Shown one piece after another: positions 31,039-41,000 of a stretch of 64,000 bases of DNA. The number at the start of each line of letters is the position of its first letter. Position 1 is the stretch's first letter. Source of the DNA: Bartonella taylorii (lineage in GTDB: Bacteria; Pseudomonadota; Alphaproteobacteria; Rhizobiales; Rhizobiaceae); contig NZ_CP083693.1 of the NCBI RefSeq assembly GCF_023920105.1, forward strand, positions 1,629,001 through 1,693,000, read 5' to 3'. The position numbers and the translations under genes are program-made. Below the pieces are notes generated by a model that worked only from the letters and a program-made list of their open reading frames with translations, had not been told where the DNA came from and did not search any database.

Positions 31039-32211
31039 TTACGCAAAAAAATCAACAATGAAACGCTCATAAATAACAGTGAGAGTTTCCAGTGCATCAA
31101 GAGTTACACACTCATCTACCATATGCATCGATTGCCCCGGTAAACCAAATTCAACCACTGGGCAATAATCCTTAATAAATCGCGCATCCGAAGTCCCCCC
31201 TGAAGTTGAACATTCTGGTGTATTTCCTGTTACGCTTTTAATAGCATTTGATAAAAGCTTAATGAGTTTATCATTTTTTGTCAAAAAAACATCTCCCAAA
31301 CTTGGAATCCATTCCAGCTTATAGCAGGGGTATTGATCAGACTTGTTTTTTGGTTGTATTGAAGCAAGACGCTTTTCAATTTTGGCCTTAAGCATTTCTT
31401 TTGTCCAAAGATCGTTGTAGCGTATATTAAAACGGATTGTTGTTTGCGCTGGAATAATATTCACCGCCGAATTCCCCGTATCAACAGTTGTTAATTCCAA
31501 ATTACTTGGTTGAAAATTTTCCGATCCTTGATCTAAAGCAGTTTGTGTCAACGCCTGAATAAGCTTACTTGCTAAAGACAATGGATTAGCTGCCCGCTCA
31601 GGAAAGGCAACGTGTCCTTGGCAACCTTTAACCGTGATGATACCAGAAATTGATCCTCGACGTCCAATCTTGATCACATCACCAACAACTTTTACGCTTG
31701 TTGGTTCTCCCACAAGAGCTGCAGTCCATTTTTCACCTTTTCGTTCTGCCCATTTGAGAAGTTTGACTGTACCATTAACAGCAGGGCCTTCTTCATCACC
31801 GGTAATCAGAAAGCTTACCATTCCTTTAATGGACTGTTTCTCAAGAACTCGAGCCAGTGCCGCAACAAAACAAGCAATTCCACCCTTCATATCAACAGCA
31901 CCCCGCCCATATAACTTCCCTTTATCTATGACAGCTTCAAAGGGAGGATGTATCCAGTGTTCCAACGCACCTGGTGGCACAACATCAGTATGGCCCGCAA
32001 ACATAAGATGCGGCCCTTCTCCCCCCATTTTTGCATAAAGATTTTCAACATCTTCTGTATTTTTATCTGAAAAAACAGGACGTTCAATATGAAACCCCAT
32101 CTTTGCTAGAAATTGTTCCAAAGTTGATAAGGCACCCGCTTCATGAGGTGTGACAGAAGGACAACGAATAAGAGCCTGTAATAGTTGAAGTGGATCTGTA
32201 AGGACAGGCAT
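31039..32211 (-). CDS. dapE: Succinyl-diaminopimelate desuccinylase
   Basis: Zinc-dependent M20 hydrolase giving LL-diaminopimelate for lysine and peptidoglycan (390 aa). Metal ligands are seen in [35 protein letters not shown] and the C-terminal GQSMHMVDE. The dimerisation lid lies between (about 180-290). It converges with hemW and stands apart from dapD. Confidence 0.96.
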   Translation of the reverse strand: MPVLTDPLQLLQALIRCPSVTPHEAGALSTLEQFLAKMGFHIERPVFSDKNTEDVENLYAKMGGEGPHLMFAGHTDVVPPGALEHWIHPPFEAVIDKGKLYGRGAVDMKGGIACFVAALARVLEKQSIKGMVSFLITGDEEGPAVNGTVKLLKWAERKGEKWTAALVGEPTSVKVVGDVIKIGRRGSISGIITVKGCQGHVAFPERAANPLSLASKLIQALTQTALDQGSENFQPSNLELTTVDTGNSAVNIIPAQTTIRFNIRYNDLWTKEMLKAKIEKRLASIQPKNKSDQYPCYKLEWIPSLGDVFLTKNDKLIKLLSNAIKSVTGNTPECSTSGGTSDARFIKDYCPVVEFGLPGQSMHMVDECVTLDALETLTVIYERFIVDFFA

Positions 32212-32261
32212 AGCGCTTTTCCAATCTGAACTGAGGGATCACCAGAAATTATTAAGCTGAA

Positions 32262-32340
32262 TTATAAAAAAGATAAAGCAAAAACATTGAAAGCACTCAG
32301 CACACTAGGCAGGGGAAGACAATCGTGCTGAGGCTTCAAT
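32262..32340 (-). terminator. Long-stem terminator downstream of the YgjP-like gene
   Basis: CTCAGCAC and GTGCTGAG, extended by ATTGAA/TTCAAT through one bulge, give a stem of about 14 bp with a 21-nt loop (32286-32340). On the minus strand it runs directly into a T-rich stretch (GTTTTTGC, then TTTATCTTTTTT). It lies 87 nt after the metallopeptidase stop and before dapE. Confidence 0.6.
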
Positions 32341-32402
32341 GGCTTCTTCACCCATGAGTGACAAAGCACACACATAACGGCACACTCAACAGAAAGTTCC
32401 AT
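32305..32402 (-). pseudogene. Possible tiny broken ORF (about 31 codons)
   Basis: An ATG at 32402 with AAAAGG upstream opens MELSVECAVMC and then meets the repeat GTGTGTG. Skipping one GT unit there joins to a second frame reading ALSLMGEEAIEASARLSSPA, then TAG at 32305. The joined reading looks protein-like; the unshifted one does not. It overlaps the terminator stem. I do not recognise the peptide, and chance is quite possible. Confidence 0.22.
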
Positions 32403-32426
32403 CAAATATTACCTTTTAAGGGCTTT

Positions 32427-33173
32427 TTATATTTCTAACTTATATGAATGAAAATTGATTGCTTGCAGCATATGACCATTTTCCTTCAACCAAGCACGAT
32501 ACGTTTTACTATCTGGACAAAGCTTTTCACAAAGGTTCCAAAACTTTGGTCCGTGATTCATTTCAACAAGATGAGCGACTTCATGCGCAACGACATATTC
32601 AACAATTTCTTTTGGTGCCATAATAAGACGCCAAGAAAAAGAAAGACGCTTGTCTATTGAACAAGATCCCCAACGACTTTTCGTATCTTTATAACAAACT
32701 GACTTCACTTTACGCTCTACTTTACGTGCATAATATGCAACCAATGGCGCTATAGTAAGCGCTGCCTGTTTTTTTAGAACATCAGCAACACGCCTTGGCA
32801 AATATTCTAATTGACCATAAACGATAATTTGAGGTTCTTGTCCTGCTTCCCCTACAATAATTTCCGATACCCCACGCCCTTCTTTATGTCTTATGGTATG
32901 CGCGACACCCAATACAGGAATCGTTTTACCTTTTTTGAGATACGCATTTTCGTGAGAAACACATACACACGTGAGACGTGCTTCAATCCAAAATCGGTGC
33001 TTTTCAATGAAATCTTGAACCGAACAGAGACTTAGCGTTGGCGGTGCTGTTACAAAAATTCCCTGCCCACTTGCATCAATACGCAATGTAAGACGGCGCG
33101 CGCATTTATGTTTGCGTACACGTAGAGGCACAATACGATCAGAGAAAATAAAATGTTGTTCATAAACGGTCAT
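32427..33173 (-). CDS. YgjP-like metallopeptidase (M48-type, DUF45)
   Basis: Predicted zinc metallopeptidase of 248 aa. The HExxH motif is in YVVAHEVAHLVEMNHGPKFW (residues about 195-214), where the extra His of the MNH triad is also visible. KSRWGSCS lies upstream, as in the YgjP/WLM group. There is no signal peptide or membrane helix, so it is probably cytoplasmic. It lies 34 nt downstream of the alpha/beta hydrolase on the same strand. Substrates of this family are not known. Confidence 0.88.
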   Translation of the reverse strand: MTVYEQHFIFSDRIVPLRVRKHKCARRLTLRIDASGQGIFVTAPPTLSLCSVQDFIEKHRFWIEARLTCVCVSHENAYLKKGKTIPVLGVAHTIRHKEGRGVSEIIVGEAGQEPQIIVYGQLEYLPRRVADVLKKQAALTIAPLVAYYARKVERKVKSVCYKDTKSRWGSCSIDKRLSFSWRLIMAPKEIVEYVVAHEVAHLVEMNHGPKFWNLCEKLCPDSKTYRAWLKENGHMLQAINFHSYKLEI

Positions 33174-33207
33174 ACATTATGTCTTCATCATCAATGAACT
33201 TGCCCCC

Positions 33208-33987
33208 TTATCCTGCATTAATTCGGTCAATTAATGACCTCAACACTGTTTCGAGGCATTCTAAATCCTGCGGACGCGAAAGCCGATGATCTGCATCACG
33301 AATAAGTGTTAATGTTACATCATGTAAAGGCAAATGATCAAGTAAAGACAATGTATGCTGATAGGGTATTTCTGTATCTTCCATCCCTTGCAAAATATGA
33401 ACCGGACATCCAACATCAATACATCCTTTCATAACACAGTTGTCTCGTCCATCTTCAATCAAAGCCTTTGTAAAAGGCATCGGCTCGGTATCACCAACTG
33501 CAGGTCGTTCAATATACCCTTTTTCTTCCAAAATTTTCCATTCCTCCGGCCCTAATTCTGGTTCCACTAATGTTTGCGTAAAATCAGGAGCCGGCGCAAT
33601 CAACACCATACCAGCAAGGCTCTTATTTTTCTGCGCTAGCATCATAGCAAGCTTGAGAGCAATCCATCCCCCCATAGAGGAACCAATCAAAATTTGTGGT
33701 CCTTCACAATAAGCTTCAAAAGTTGCCAGACTTTCCTTCACCCAACGTGAAATCGTTCCTTGAAAAAAATCACCCTCAGACTCTCCATGGCCAGAATAAT
33801 CAAAACGTAAACAAGACAAGTCATTCTTCTGAGCAAAATTATCAACCATCACCGCCTTACTCCCCAACATATCGGATTGATAGCCAGAAAGCCAAACAAG
33901 ACTAGGAGAGCTGCGGCCTTTACGATGACGCACTGCAAGAGCAGTACCTTCAAACGAAAAAAATTGGCAAGAAATATTTTGGTCCAT
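33208..33987 (-). CDS. Alpha/beta hydrolase
   Basis: Serine hydrolase of the alpha/beta fold (259 aa). The nucleophile elbow GSSMGGW carries the Ser (about residue 103). The first-strand region is WLSGYQSDMLGSKA, and the active-site His is probably in IRDADHRLSRPQDLE, with an Asp in QGMEDTEIPY. It has no signal peptide. It is divergent from infC and cotranscribed with the YgjP-like gene. Rhizobiales often keep a hydrolase of this type beside infC. The substrate is unknown. Confidence 0.87.
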   Translation of the reverse strand: MDQNISCQFFSFEGTALAVRHRKGRSSPSLVWLSGYQSDMLGSKAVMVDNFAQKNDLSCLRFDYSGHGESEGDFFQGTISRWVKESLATFEAYCEGPQILIGSSMGGWIALKLAMMLAQKNKSLAGMVLIAPAPDFTQTLVEPELGPEEWKILEEKGYIERPAVGDTEPMPFTKALIEDGRDNCVMKGCIDVGCPVHILQGMEDTEIPYQHTLSLLDHLPLHDVTLTLIRDADHRLSRPQDLECLETVLRSLIDRINAG

Positions 33988-34162
33988 GATTCTTTTCCTT
34001 CATAAAACATTTTCTCTTATAAAAGAAAAACTTCTATCTTCCAAATCAGCCCACAAAGTCATAAATCAAATAATGAAAAAAGCGCGAATTCTAGTTGTTT
34101 TTCTGTGTATAATTGTATATTAAATTATATTGTAGATTAATCAAAATTAAGGAGCATAAACC

Positions 34163-34699
34163 ATTCGTAGACCGTTTAAAATAACACCTACCCAGAAAGA
34201 CGGGCCACGCTCAAATCAGGACATTCGGGTTCCTCGCGTTCAGCTTATCAATGATGAAGGACAACATCAGGGAATTGTTGCAATACAAGAAGCACTTGCT
34301 ATGGCCGCAGATGCAGGGCTTGATTTGGTTGAAATTGTACCAAATGCAGAACCGCCCGTGTGTAAAATCATCGATTTGGGCAAATTGAAATATCAAACCC
34401 AAAAAAAAGCCGCTGAAACACGTAAAAAGCAAAAGGTCATCGAAATCAAAGAGATTAAGATGCGTCCCAATGTTGATGTGCATGATTATGAAGTTAAGCT
34501 CAAAGCCGTTCATCGCTTTATTGGTAATGGTGATAAAGTAAAGGTTACTTTGCGTTTTCGTGGTCGTGAAATGGCACACCAAGATCTTGGATTAAAGCTT
34601 CTTCAGCGGGTGAAAGAGGATACCAGTGAAATTTCTAAAATCGAATCTGAACCAAAACTTGAAGGTCGTCAAATGATGATGGTGATAGCACCTAAGTAA
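34163..34699 (+). CDS. infC: Translation initiation factor IF-3 (ATT start)
   Basis: IF-3 (178 aa) binds the 30S subunit and proofreads the start codon. There is no ATG at the 5' end; the frame runs from ATT at 34163, with AAGGAG 8 nt upstream. The N-terminal domain ([19 protein letters not shown]), the helical linker ([26 protein letters not shown]) and the C-terminal domain ([21 protein letters not shown]) are all present. Rare starts of this kind are known in infC and let IF-3 limit its own synthesis. It is separated from rpmI-rplT, its usual operon partners, by about 31 kb. Confidence 0.95.
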   Translation: MRRPFKITPTQKDGPRSNQDIRVPRVQLINDEGQHQGIVAIQEALAMAADAGLDLVEIVPNAEPPVCKIIDLGKLKYQTQKKAAETRKKQKVIEIKEIKMRPNVDVHDYEVKLKAVHRFIGNGDKVKVTLRFRGREMAHQDLGLKLLQRVKEDTSEISKIESEPKLEGRQMMMVIAPK

Positions 34700-34760
34700 T
34701 ATTTCATTGAGATAATATATAAAATGCAACTCATCTAGAGTTGGGATATGGATATGATTT

Positions 34761-34793
34761 AAAAGTGCTGCATGTTGTTATTGTAGTACTTTT
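34761..34793 (+). terminator. Weak hairpin after infC
   Basis: AAAGTGCT can pair with AGTACTTT (one G-U) around a 15-nt loop, followed by TATATT. It is a possible infC terminator; the loop is long and the T-run short. Confidence 0.3.
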
Positions 34794-34922
34794 ATATTAA
34801 TGGCTGTTATGCGTCAGCCTCTCTCATTAAGAGAATACTCTTTATTATCAAAAACGACTAAATGTCTTTAATAAGAGTGCTTCAATCTTGCATAAAACAA
34901 CAATAAAATATAGAAGCACTTC

Positions 34923-36689
34923 ATGATCAAAAAACAAATTTCTGCTTTTGATAAACATCTTATCATCCGTCTTCTGCGAGAAAATTTCCATAAACATGCA
35001 CGTTGGTACGGTGCTGCTATTTTTTCAATGATCATTATTTCCTGCACAACGGCAGCCAGTGCATGGATTATGCGTGACGTTGTCAATTATATTATTGACG
35101 CGCAAAATTTTGGTATGATTGTTCTGATTTCCAGTGTCATTGCTTTCATTTTTATCCTCAAAGGGATTGCAACTTTTGCCCAAACTTACTTTTTGAGCAA
35201 AGCAGGCAACAGTATTGTTGCTGAACAACAGCGTAAAATTTACGCGCGTCTTATGGAACAGGGAGTCTCTTTTTATCATAATAATACTTCATCTGACCTT
35301 CTTGTGCGCGTAACCCACAATGCTACAGCCGCGCGTAATATCATTGATACAATTATTACAACTTTTGTACGTGATTTACTTTCTGTTAGTGGACTATTGC
35401 TTGTCATGTTCATTCAAAATTTTACGTTAATTGCCATTACTTTAATAATAGGACCACTGGCTTTTTTAGGGGTTCGAATGGCTTTAAAACGTGTTCGTAG
35501 CCTTGTGGAAAAAGAACTCCTTTCGCTTGGTGAAATTATCAAAATCGTACAAGAAAGTTCTACTGGTATTCGGGTTATCAAAGCTTTTTCATTAGAAGAG
35601 TTAATGAAAAAACGTATGGACAAAGCTATTTGCGATGTTGAAAAACAAGCAAACACTATTGCAACACTTCAAGCCATTACAAATCCGATTATGGAAACAC
35701 TCGCTGGTGTTGCCATTGCGGGTATTATCTGTTTTTCCGGTTATCTTGCAACACAGCGTACAGGCGTTCAAGGTGAGTTCATGTCTTTTATTGTTGCTCT
35801 ACTTCTTGCTTACGAGCCTGCAAAAAGACTCGCAAATGTACGTGTTAAAATTGAAGCTGGCTTGGTCAATATCCGTACGATGTTTGAAATTCTCGATCGT
35901 CCTCTTACTGTTATAGAACATGCAAAAGCTAAAGCTTTAGATAAAACACAAGGAACTATCCGTTTTGAAAACGTTTCTTTTGCATATACGGATAACAAAA
36001 TGGTATTGAGGAATATTAATCTAGAGATAGAACCTAGAAAAATGACAGCGTTGGTAGGGCCATCTGGTTCGGGAAAATCAACCCTTATAAACCTTATTAT
36101 GCGCCTTTATGACCCCACAAAAGGACGCATATTGATTAATGATCAAGACATTCGTTATACTACATTTCGCTCCCTTAGAAATCTGATAGCCTATGTAGGA
36201 CAGGATACTTTTCTCTTCCACGGAACTGTTAAATATAATATTGAGCTTGGAAAAGCAGGAGCCAGCGACGAAGACATTATTAAAGCAGCAAAAGCAGCCA
36301 ATGCTCACGACTTTATTATGGATCTACCAAATGGCTATGATACACAGATAGGTGATAATGGCTGTAATCTTTCAGGTGGACAAAAACAACGACTCGCTAT
36401 CGCCAGAGCAATGCTTCATGATAGTGAAATTCTGATTCTTGATGAAGCAACAAGTGCATTAGATTCGCATACTGAAGCACAAATTAATGAAGCCCTTCAT
36501 CATCTCATAAAAGGGCGCACGACTATCACCATTGCCCATCGCCTTTCAACGATTGCTCGTGCTCATAAAATTGTTGTTATACAAAATGGTCAACTGGTCG
36601 AACAAGGTACTCAAAAAGAATTGCTTGCAAAGGAAAATGGTTTTTACAAAAAACTTCACAATATCCAATTCAAACAGCATAAGTCTTAA
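34923..36689 (+). CDS. MsbA-like ABC exporter (fused permease and ATPase)
   Basis: Half-transporter of 588 aa. Six transmembrane helices occupy residues about 30-310. The nucleotide-binding domain has Walker A GPSGSGKST, Q-loop YVGQDTFLF, signature LSGGQKQR, Walker B ILILDEATS and H-loop IAHRLSTI. It probably works as a homodimer. Members export lipid A, other lipids or drugs; similarity to the MsbA group does not prove lipid A transport. It is a single gene 220 nt after infC. Confidence 0.92.
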   Translation: MIKKQISAFDKHLIIRLLRENFHKHARWYGAAIFSMIIISCTTAASAWIMRDVVNYIIDAQNFGMIVLISSVIAFIFILKGIATFAQTYFLSKAGNSIVAEQQRKIYARLMEQGVSFYHNNTSSDLLVRVTHNATAARNIIDTIITTFVRDLLSVSGLLLVMFIQNFTLIAITLIIGPLAFLGVRMALKRVRSLVEKELLSLGEIIKIVQESSTGIRVIKAFSLEELMKKRMDKAICDVEKQANTIATLQAITNPIMETLAGVAIAGIICFSGYLATQRTGVQGEFMSFIVALLLAYEPAKRLANVRVKIEAGLVNIRTMFEILDRPLTVIEHAKAKALDKTQGTIRFENVSFAYTDNKMVLRNINLEIEPRKMTALVGPSGSGKSTLINLIMRLYDPTKGRILINDQDIRYTTFRSLRNLIAYVGQDTFLFHGTVKYNIELGKAGASDEDIIKAAKAANAHDFIMDLPNGYDTQIGDNGCNLSGGQKQRLAIARAMLHDSEILILDEATSALDSHTEAQINEALHHLIKGRTTITIAHRLSTIARAHKIVVIQNGQLVEQGTQKELLAKENGFYKKLHNIQFKQHKS

Positions 36690-36841
36690 TTTCACCTAAG
36701 TAAGCATTTGTGATAAAAAGTGGATAGATAGTCATATTCCTTTGTAAATAATAGGGGTGTTCTCAAGAGGAAGTTATTACATTAAGCACAACGATTGGCA
36801 AAAAATTTACAATTTATTGAAGACACATTTTCAGGATTTGT

Positions 36842-37117
36842 ATGAGAATTGAAGAACTTCCCTGTTGTTTTATTGAGGAAATTCATCTTATTTTACAAAC
36901 AAGGGCTCAATAGCAAGAGTTTCCTCTTTCCGCAGGCAAATGGTATAGCATCCGTAAACATTATGAATTTTTGTGGCTGCAAAAAAGTAGACTTCAAATT
37001 TTGAAACAGCTGCCAAAAACTATAATGATAAATCTGGATGATACACCTTTATCTACCACCTATTTCCGTGCTGCCTGTTATAGATTACACCGCAAATTGT
37101 CGATAAGCTTAGCATAA
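36842..37117 (+). pseudogene. Small ORF interrupted by one in-frame stop, unknown family
   Basis: ATG at 36842 has AGGA 5 nt upstream. The frame reads 23 codons to a TAG at 36911, then continues open for 67 more codons to TAA at 37115. The second part has ordinary protein composition (FPLSAGKWYSIRKHYEFLWL, then LQILKQLPKTIMINLDD). One substitution could have inactivated a 91-residue protein. I do not recognise the family. It lies in decayed sequence. Confidence 0.4.
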
Positions 37118-37334
37118 AAAGAAACATTGAAGAGAAACAAGTTGAGGATTTATCATTAAACTTCTTCTTGTAGCGGATGCCTTGGACTAAACTGTACGTT
37201 TTACTCTCATGTCTAGGAACTAGAATGACATTAAGCACCTTAATTTCTTGAAAGATAAAATACACACGCTGATAAAAGTTATAATCCCAATACGCTAAAA
37301 AAACAGGTGAAAAGTAAAACAATATTCCTATCAT
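37053..37334 (-). CDS. Hypothetical ORF, 93 codons; possible decayed toxin
   Basis: A 93-codon minus-strand frame in an AT-rich region where such length is uncommon by chance. The middle, YQRVYFIFQEIKVLNVILVP followed by RH, faintly recalls the strand pattern near the end of RelE/ParE toxins, but no catalytic set can be assigned. The C-terminal part is hydrophobic. There is no good ribosome site. It may be a gene remnant or chance. Confidence 0.2.
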   Translation of the reverse strand: MIGILFYFSPVFLAYWDYNFYQRVYFIFQEIKVLNVILVPRHESKTYSLVQGIRYKKKFNDKSSTCFSSMFLFMLSLSTICGVIYNRQHGNRW

Positions 37335-37429
37335 TCCTTACTGCTAAAAAAGGAAAACATTGCATAGCTATGATAGTTATCATTACAAAAAAGTGACCTT
37401 AAAAATGCATCTTCAAGAAAACACAACAC

Positions 37430-37850
37430 ATTGACTTATAATGATAATTCATTGTTTTGCAATTTGAATAGAACCTCTGAATACTGTAAGATTTTTTCAT
37501 TTTAAATCCTTGCCATGCAGGAATCAAAAAATTGTTTGCTTGTACATCACAAGACGAGTCAACGTGAGGGTAAAAAACTATTTAGGCAAACAATAAATAT
37601 ACATTTCATAAACCGTCTCAATGCAAGAACAGTTGGCAAAATTGGAAGCTGACAAAGTGAATGATGTGTCCGCTTGACACTTGAATTAGTAAATATTGGC
37701 GGTGCACAATGATTTTGCATTATAATATTTACCAGTGCCAGCGTGGGGTGCAATTTGGAGCAACGAGAAATATTAAAACAAGTGCGTGAATGAGCAATAT
37801 AACAAAGTGCTGCTTTTCGTGAAGAGCTTGCCCCTCATTGAAAAAATGTA
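37430..37850 (+). repeat. Degenerate dispersed repeat, copy 1
   Basis: About 0.4 kb that aligns in order and spacing with 59771-60180. Shared blocks are 37430-37461 (32 nt, 3 differences), 37539-37554 (16 nt identical), 37620-37632 (13 nt, 1 difference) and 37785-37797 (13 nt identical). Translation of both gives similar stop-riddled fragments (RE-stop-A then Q with a later FRE/LRE), so it is probably an ancient coding or mobile sequence now dead. Confidence 0.7.
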
Positions 37851-38005
37851 ATAAACAAAAAACAAATATTTCAGGCGTATCTTCTCACGATTTTATAAAA
37901 AAGCTTCTTCTTTTATGAGATTCCTCACCTCAGTTTTAATCTTCCTCTGCCTTAGAGAGTTAAGTGCATAACACTTCAGTAATTGGAACTTAAGAACTTC
38001 AATCG

Positions 38006-41000
38006 TTAATAGTCTCTTTCATAAAATAAACCCACACTAGAATTTTTTTCATTTCCTATGGCGCCTTTAGCTTTGAGATTGCGTGAAATGTCTAAATTAA
38101 TTGTCCCTTTCGTCTTTCCATCCGACCCTGCTTCAAAGCCTAAATAAATGTTATTGTGTATATAACGTCCAACGCGTAAACCCGTATTACCTTTTTCATC
38201 AACGATAACATCAAGATCATCAAGACCAATTTTAGCCCGTAGAGCATTCAATAAAGATGTATTAGAAGCTCCTGCAAGATCAGCTGCCGCTGCCGCAAGC
38301 TGAGCAATCTGAAATGGTGATAACTCATTAAGAGAGCGATTAAAAATCAAACGTGCCAAGATCTCATCCTGTGGTAAATTCGGTTGTGAAGAAAAATTAA
38401 TATCAAGATTATCAATCGTTCCACTTATAGTTACCGTAACGCGAATATCACCACTATTATTGTTGGTGACAAAATAAACCGTAGGATTAAGATTACCGCT
38501 AAAACTTGCTTGTCCTTGGTCAAAATTAAGATGCTGTGAAAGAATATCAAAACGTCCACGAATCATCCTAAACTCACCAACTGGTTGCACATCATTCAGT
38601 GGTCCTGCTAAGTTAATGCGCCCTCCTAGTTCAGTATCTAACCCTCGTCCACGTACAAAAAACTGATTGTGTGCCGTAATACGCATATCTGATAACATAA
38701 CAGATGAAGATTCTTGAGAGATATTACGAGTTTTGGTAGTTATCTTAACGTCAGCACGTTCAAGCGTTTTTTGAATCGATTTAGTTAAATTCTTATTCTT
38801 AATATTAAGAAATTTTGCGTTTCGAAAATGATCCGGAACAAGAACTTCAGCTTTTTCAACGATGACATCACCACCAATAACAAGGTTGCCTAAAAAATGG
38901 CCCGTCATTGTCATCTTGCCGGACAACGTTGCAAGAATCATCGAACCATCATTATAATTTGCGTGATCAAGATTAAACACCAAATCTGTCTCTCCATCAT
39001 GAGAGATACGGCCTGAAGCAGAAATTGATCCCCCCTCAGATGAAGAAGCTGAAGCTTTTTCTATAAGAATATGATCCCCATTCGATTTGCCTTCAATTGT
39101 TATATTGTTCAACCCTACATTTGTTTTTGAATCAAAAAAACTACCATCAACTATAGAAAGATCCCCTACCAACTGTGGCTTCAATAATTCACCATTAAGA
39201 GTTGCATCAATTCTGACTGTACCCGTTACATGCGCACCACGCTTAGCTAATAATAGATCAACAAAAGCAAGAGGCATTGTTCCTTTAACATTCAATCTGG
39301 CCTCTGAACCATTGAAAGAAACAGGCCCATTTATAGAGAGATCTAATCCTTTATCTCCAGTTGCTATTATATTCTCAATATGAAAAGTTGATTTTTTGTA
39401 AGAACCACGGGTATTCATATTAATCGACATAGGTCCTTTATGCGTCATAGCAGTCAAGTTTTGACTAGAAAGTTCAAAATGAGCAGATGGATCTTTCATT
39501 GTTCCACCAATATCAACCTTGCCTACAATTGTTCCTCCAAGCGCTTGTCCTTCAATAAAACTATTAACCAAACGCGCAGGAAAATCTTGCAAATTAACAT
39601 GGAGATCAAGCGTATTTTTATCTAAAGATATACGACCTTGTGCTTGTGCTTGTACCCCTTCTCCCATTAAATTTGCATTCAAAATAAGGTTTTGTTCTAC
39701 TGTTTTACCTGTAGCAGCAAGCACAAATGGCATTACTTTTTTATCTTGGAGAGCATGAGTTGTTAGCCCCTCACCTTTTATATCATAGGTCACATCAGGT
39801 TTTTTAAAAGGACCTCGAATTATAACCTGCCCTGTTAAAGTACCAGCTGCTCCAAGATTGGATTTCCATAAATTGGCTAAAGCAGCAGGAAGCGCATTCA
39901 TTGTGAGGTGCAGATTAAGGGTATCTTGCACATTTCCTGCAAGTATAACTTTGCCTCCATTAATTGCGATTCCTAATTCATTTATTGTCATTCCATCTTT
40001 ATCAAAAACAATCGTAGCCGATTTAGGCAATGTCGCATGAAGATTGTGTTGTTTAACATCTATGGTTTCAATCTGCATTTCTCGTTTTATACCTTCTGGA
40101 AATCTCGCTGTAACCATGCGGCCAGAAAGTCGTGCGTTTATATCATTAGGCAACATCGCTTTAACATTAAAAACTGTTTGCCCATCGTTGCCATTAGCAT
40201 AAGCATTTAAACGATTAACCATCATAAAAGGCGTTTGAATATGGTCTGCATTGATAAAGCCTTCAAACTGAGCCATACCCAAAGGGTCAAATACATCTGC
40301 TTTGACTTCCAACTTTTTAATTTTATTCTTTGCAAAGCTTAAACGGTCAACATGCGTCTTTAGATTGGCTTTTTGCCTGCCATTTTGTTCGTCAAAAATA
40401 AAATCTCCTTTTACCTTTCCACTACCCTCCTGCAAAAATAATGCAGCAAGCACTGAAATATCATCAGCGTCAATATGCAAAGCTCCTTTCACAAAACCTC
40501 CAAGTTTTTGAGAAAGGTCACCGGTTATTTTTGCACTTCCCCCTCTAATATTGATATCTTCAAGTTTTCGAATTTGATTAGAATCCTTAAAAGAAGCAGA
40601 TAAATGCAATGGTTTCTCAGAAAAAGTTCCTTCTCCCTTTATAGAACCCGTTAAAGAAGCACTCGGAGATGTATTATCCATCAAAGTTTTTATAGTAAGT
40701 GTTGTGTTCTTTAGTTTTTTCCCCACTAAAAATGCTTCAGAAACATGGGCATTTGTATTAAATTTTATAAGGTTATTACGCCCTCTAGCAGTACTTTGGA
40801 CTGTGAGTGCACCGTTCATTCTCGAATCCAATTTGGCTAAATCAGATATTTGAGCATAGAAATCCATTTTAGCGCTCTCACTTGAAAAATATCCATCAGC
40901 TTTTATGTTTGCGTATTGACTTTTCAAATCTAAACGACGCAAAATCAAACTCGCCGTGTCGTAAGCAGCACCACCTGAAAGAATAAAATTTCCTTTGAAA

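Larger units (their letters stand above)
36690..38005. other. Gene graveyard between the ABC exporter and tamB
   Basis: 1.3 kb without an intact gene, but with coding traces: an ORF broken by one TAG (36842-37117), a 93-codon minus-strand frame (37053-37334) and copy 1 of a dispersed degenerate repeat (37430-37850). Consistent with decayed accessory DNA. Confidence 0.6.

Noticed and set aside
32286..32340. The long stem downstream of the YgjP-like gene as a riboswitch or small RNA
   Set aside because: It is followed by a T-rich run on the minus strand and sits right after a stop codon, so a terminator explains it.
34301..34699. infC starting at an internal ATG
   Set aside because: This would remove the conserved IF-3 N-terminal domain; the ATT at 34163 with AAGGAG explains the full protein.
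39087..39383. Long antisense frames inside tamB and other large genes
   Set aside because: They lie opposite strongly supported coding sequence and show the usual composition of antisense shadows.
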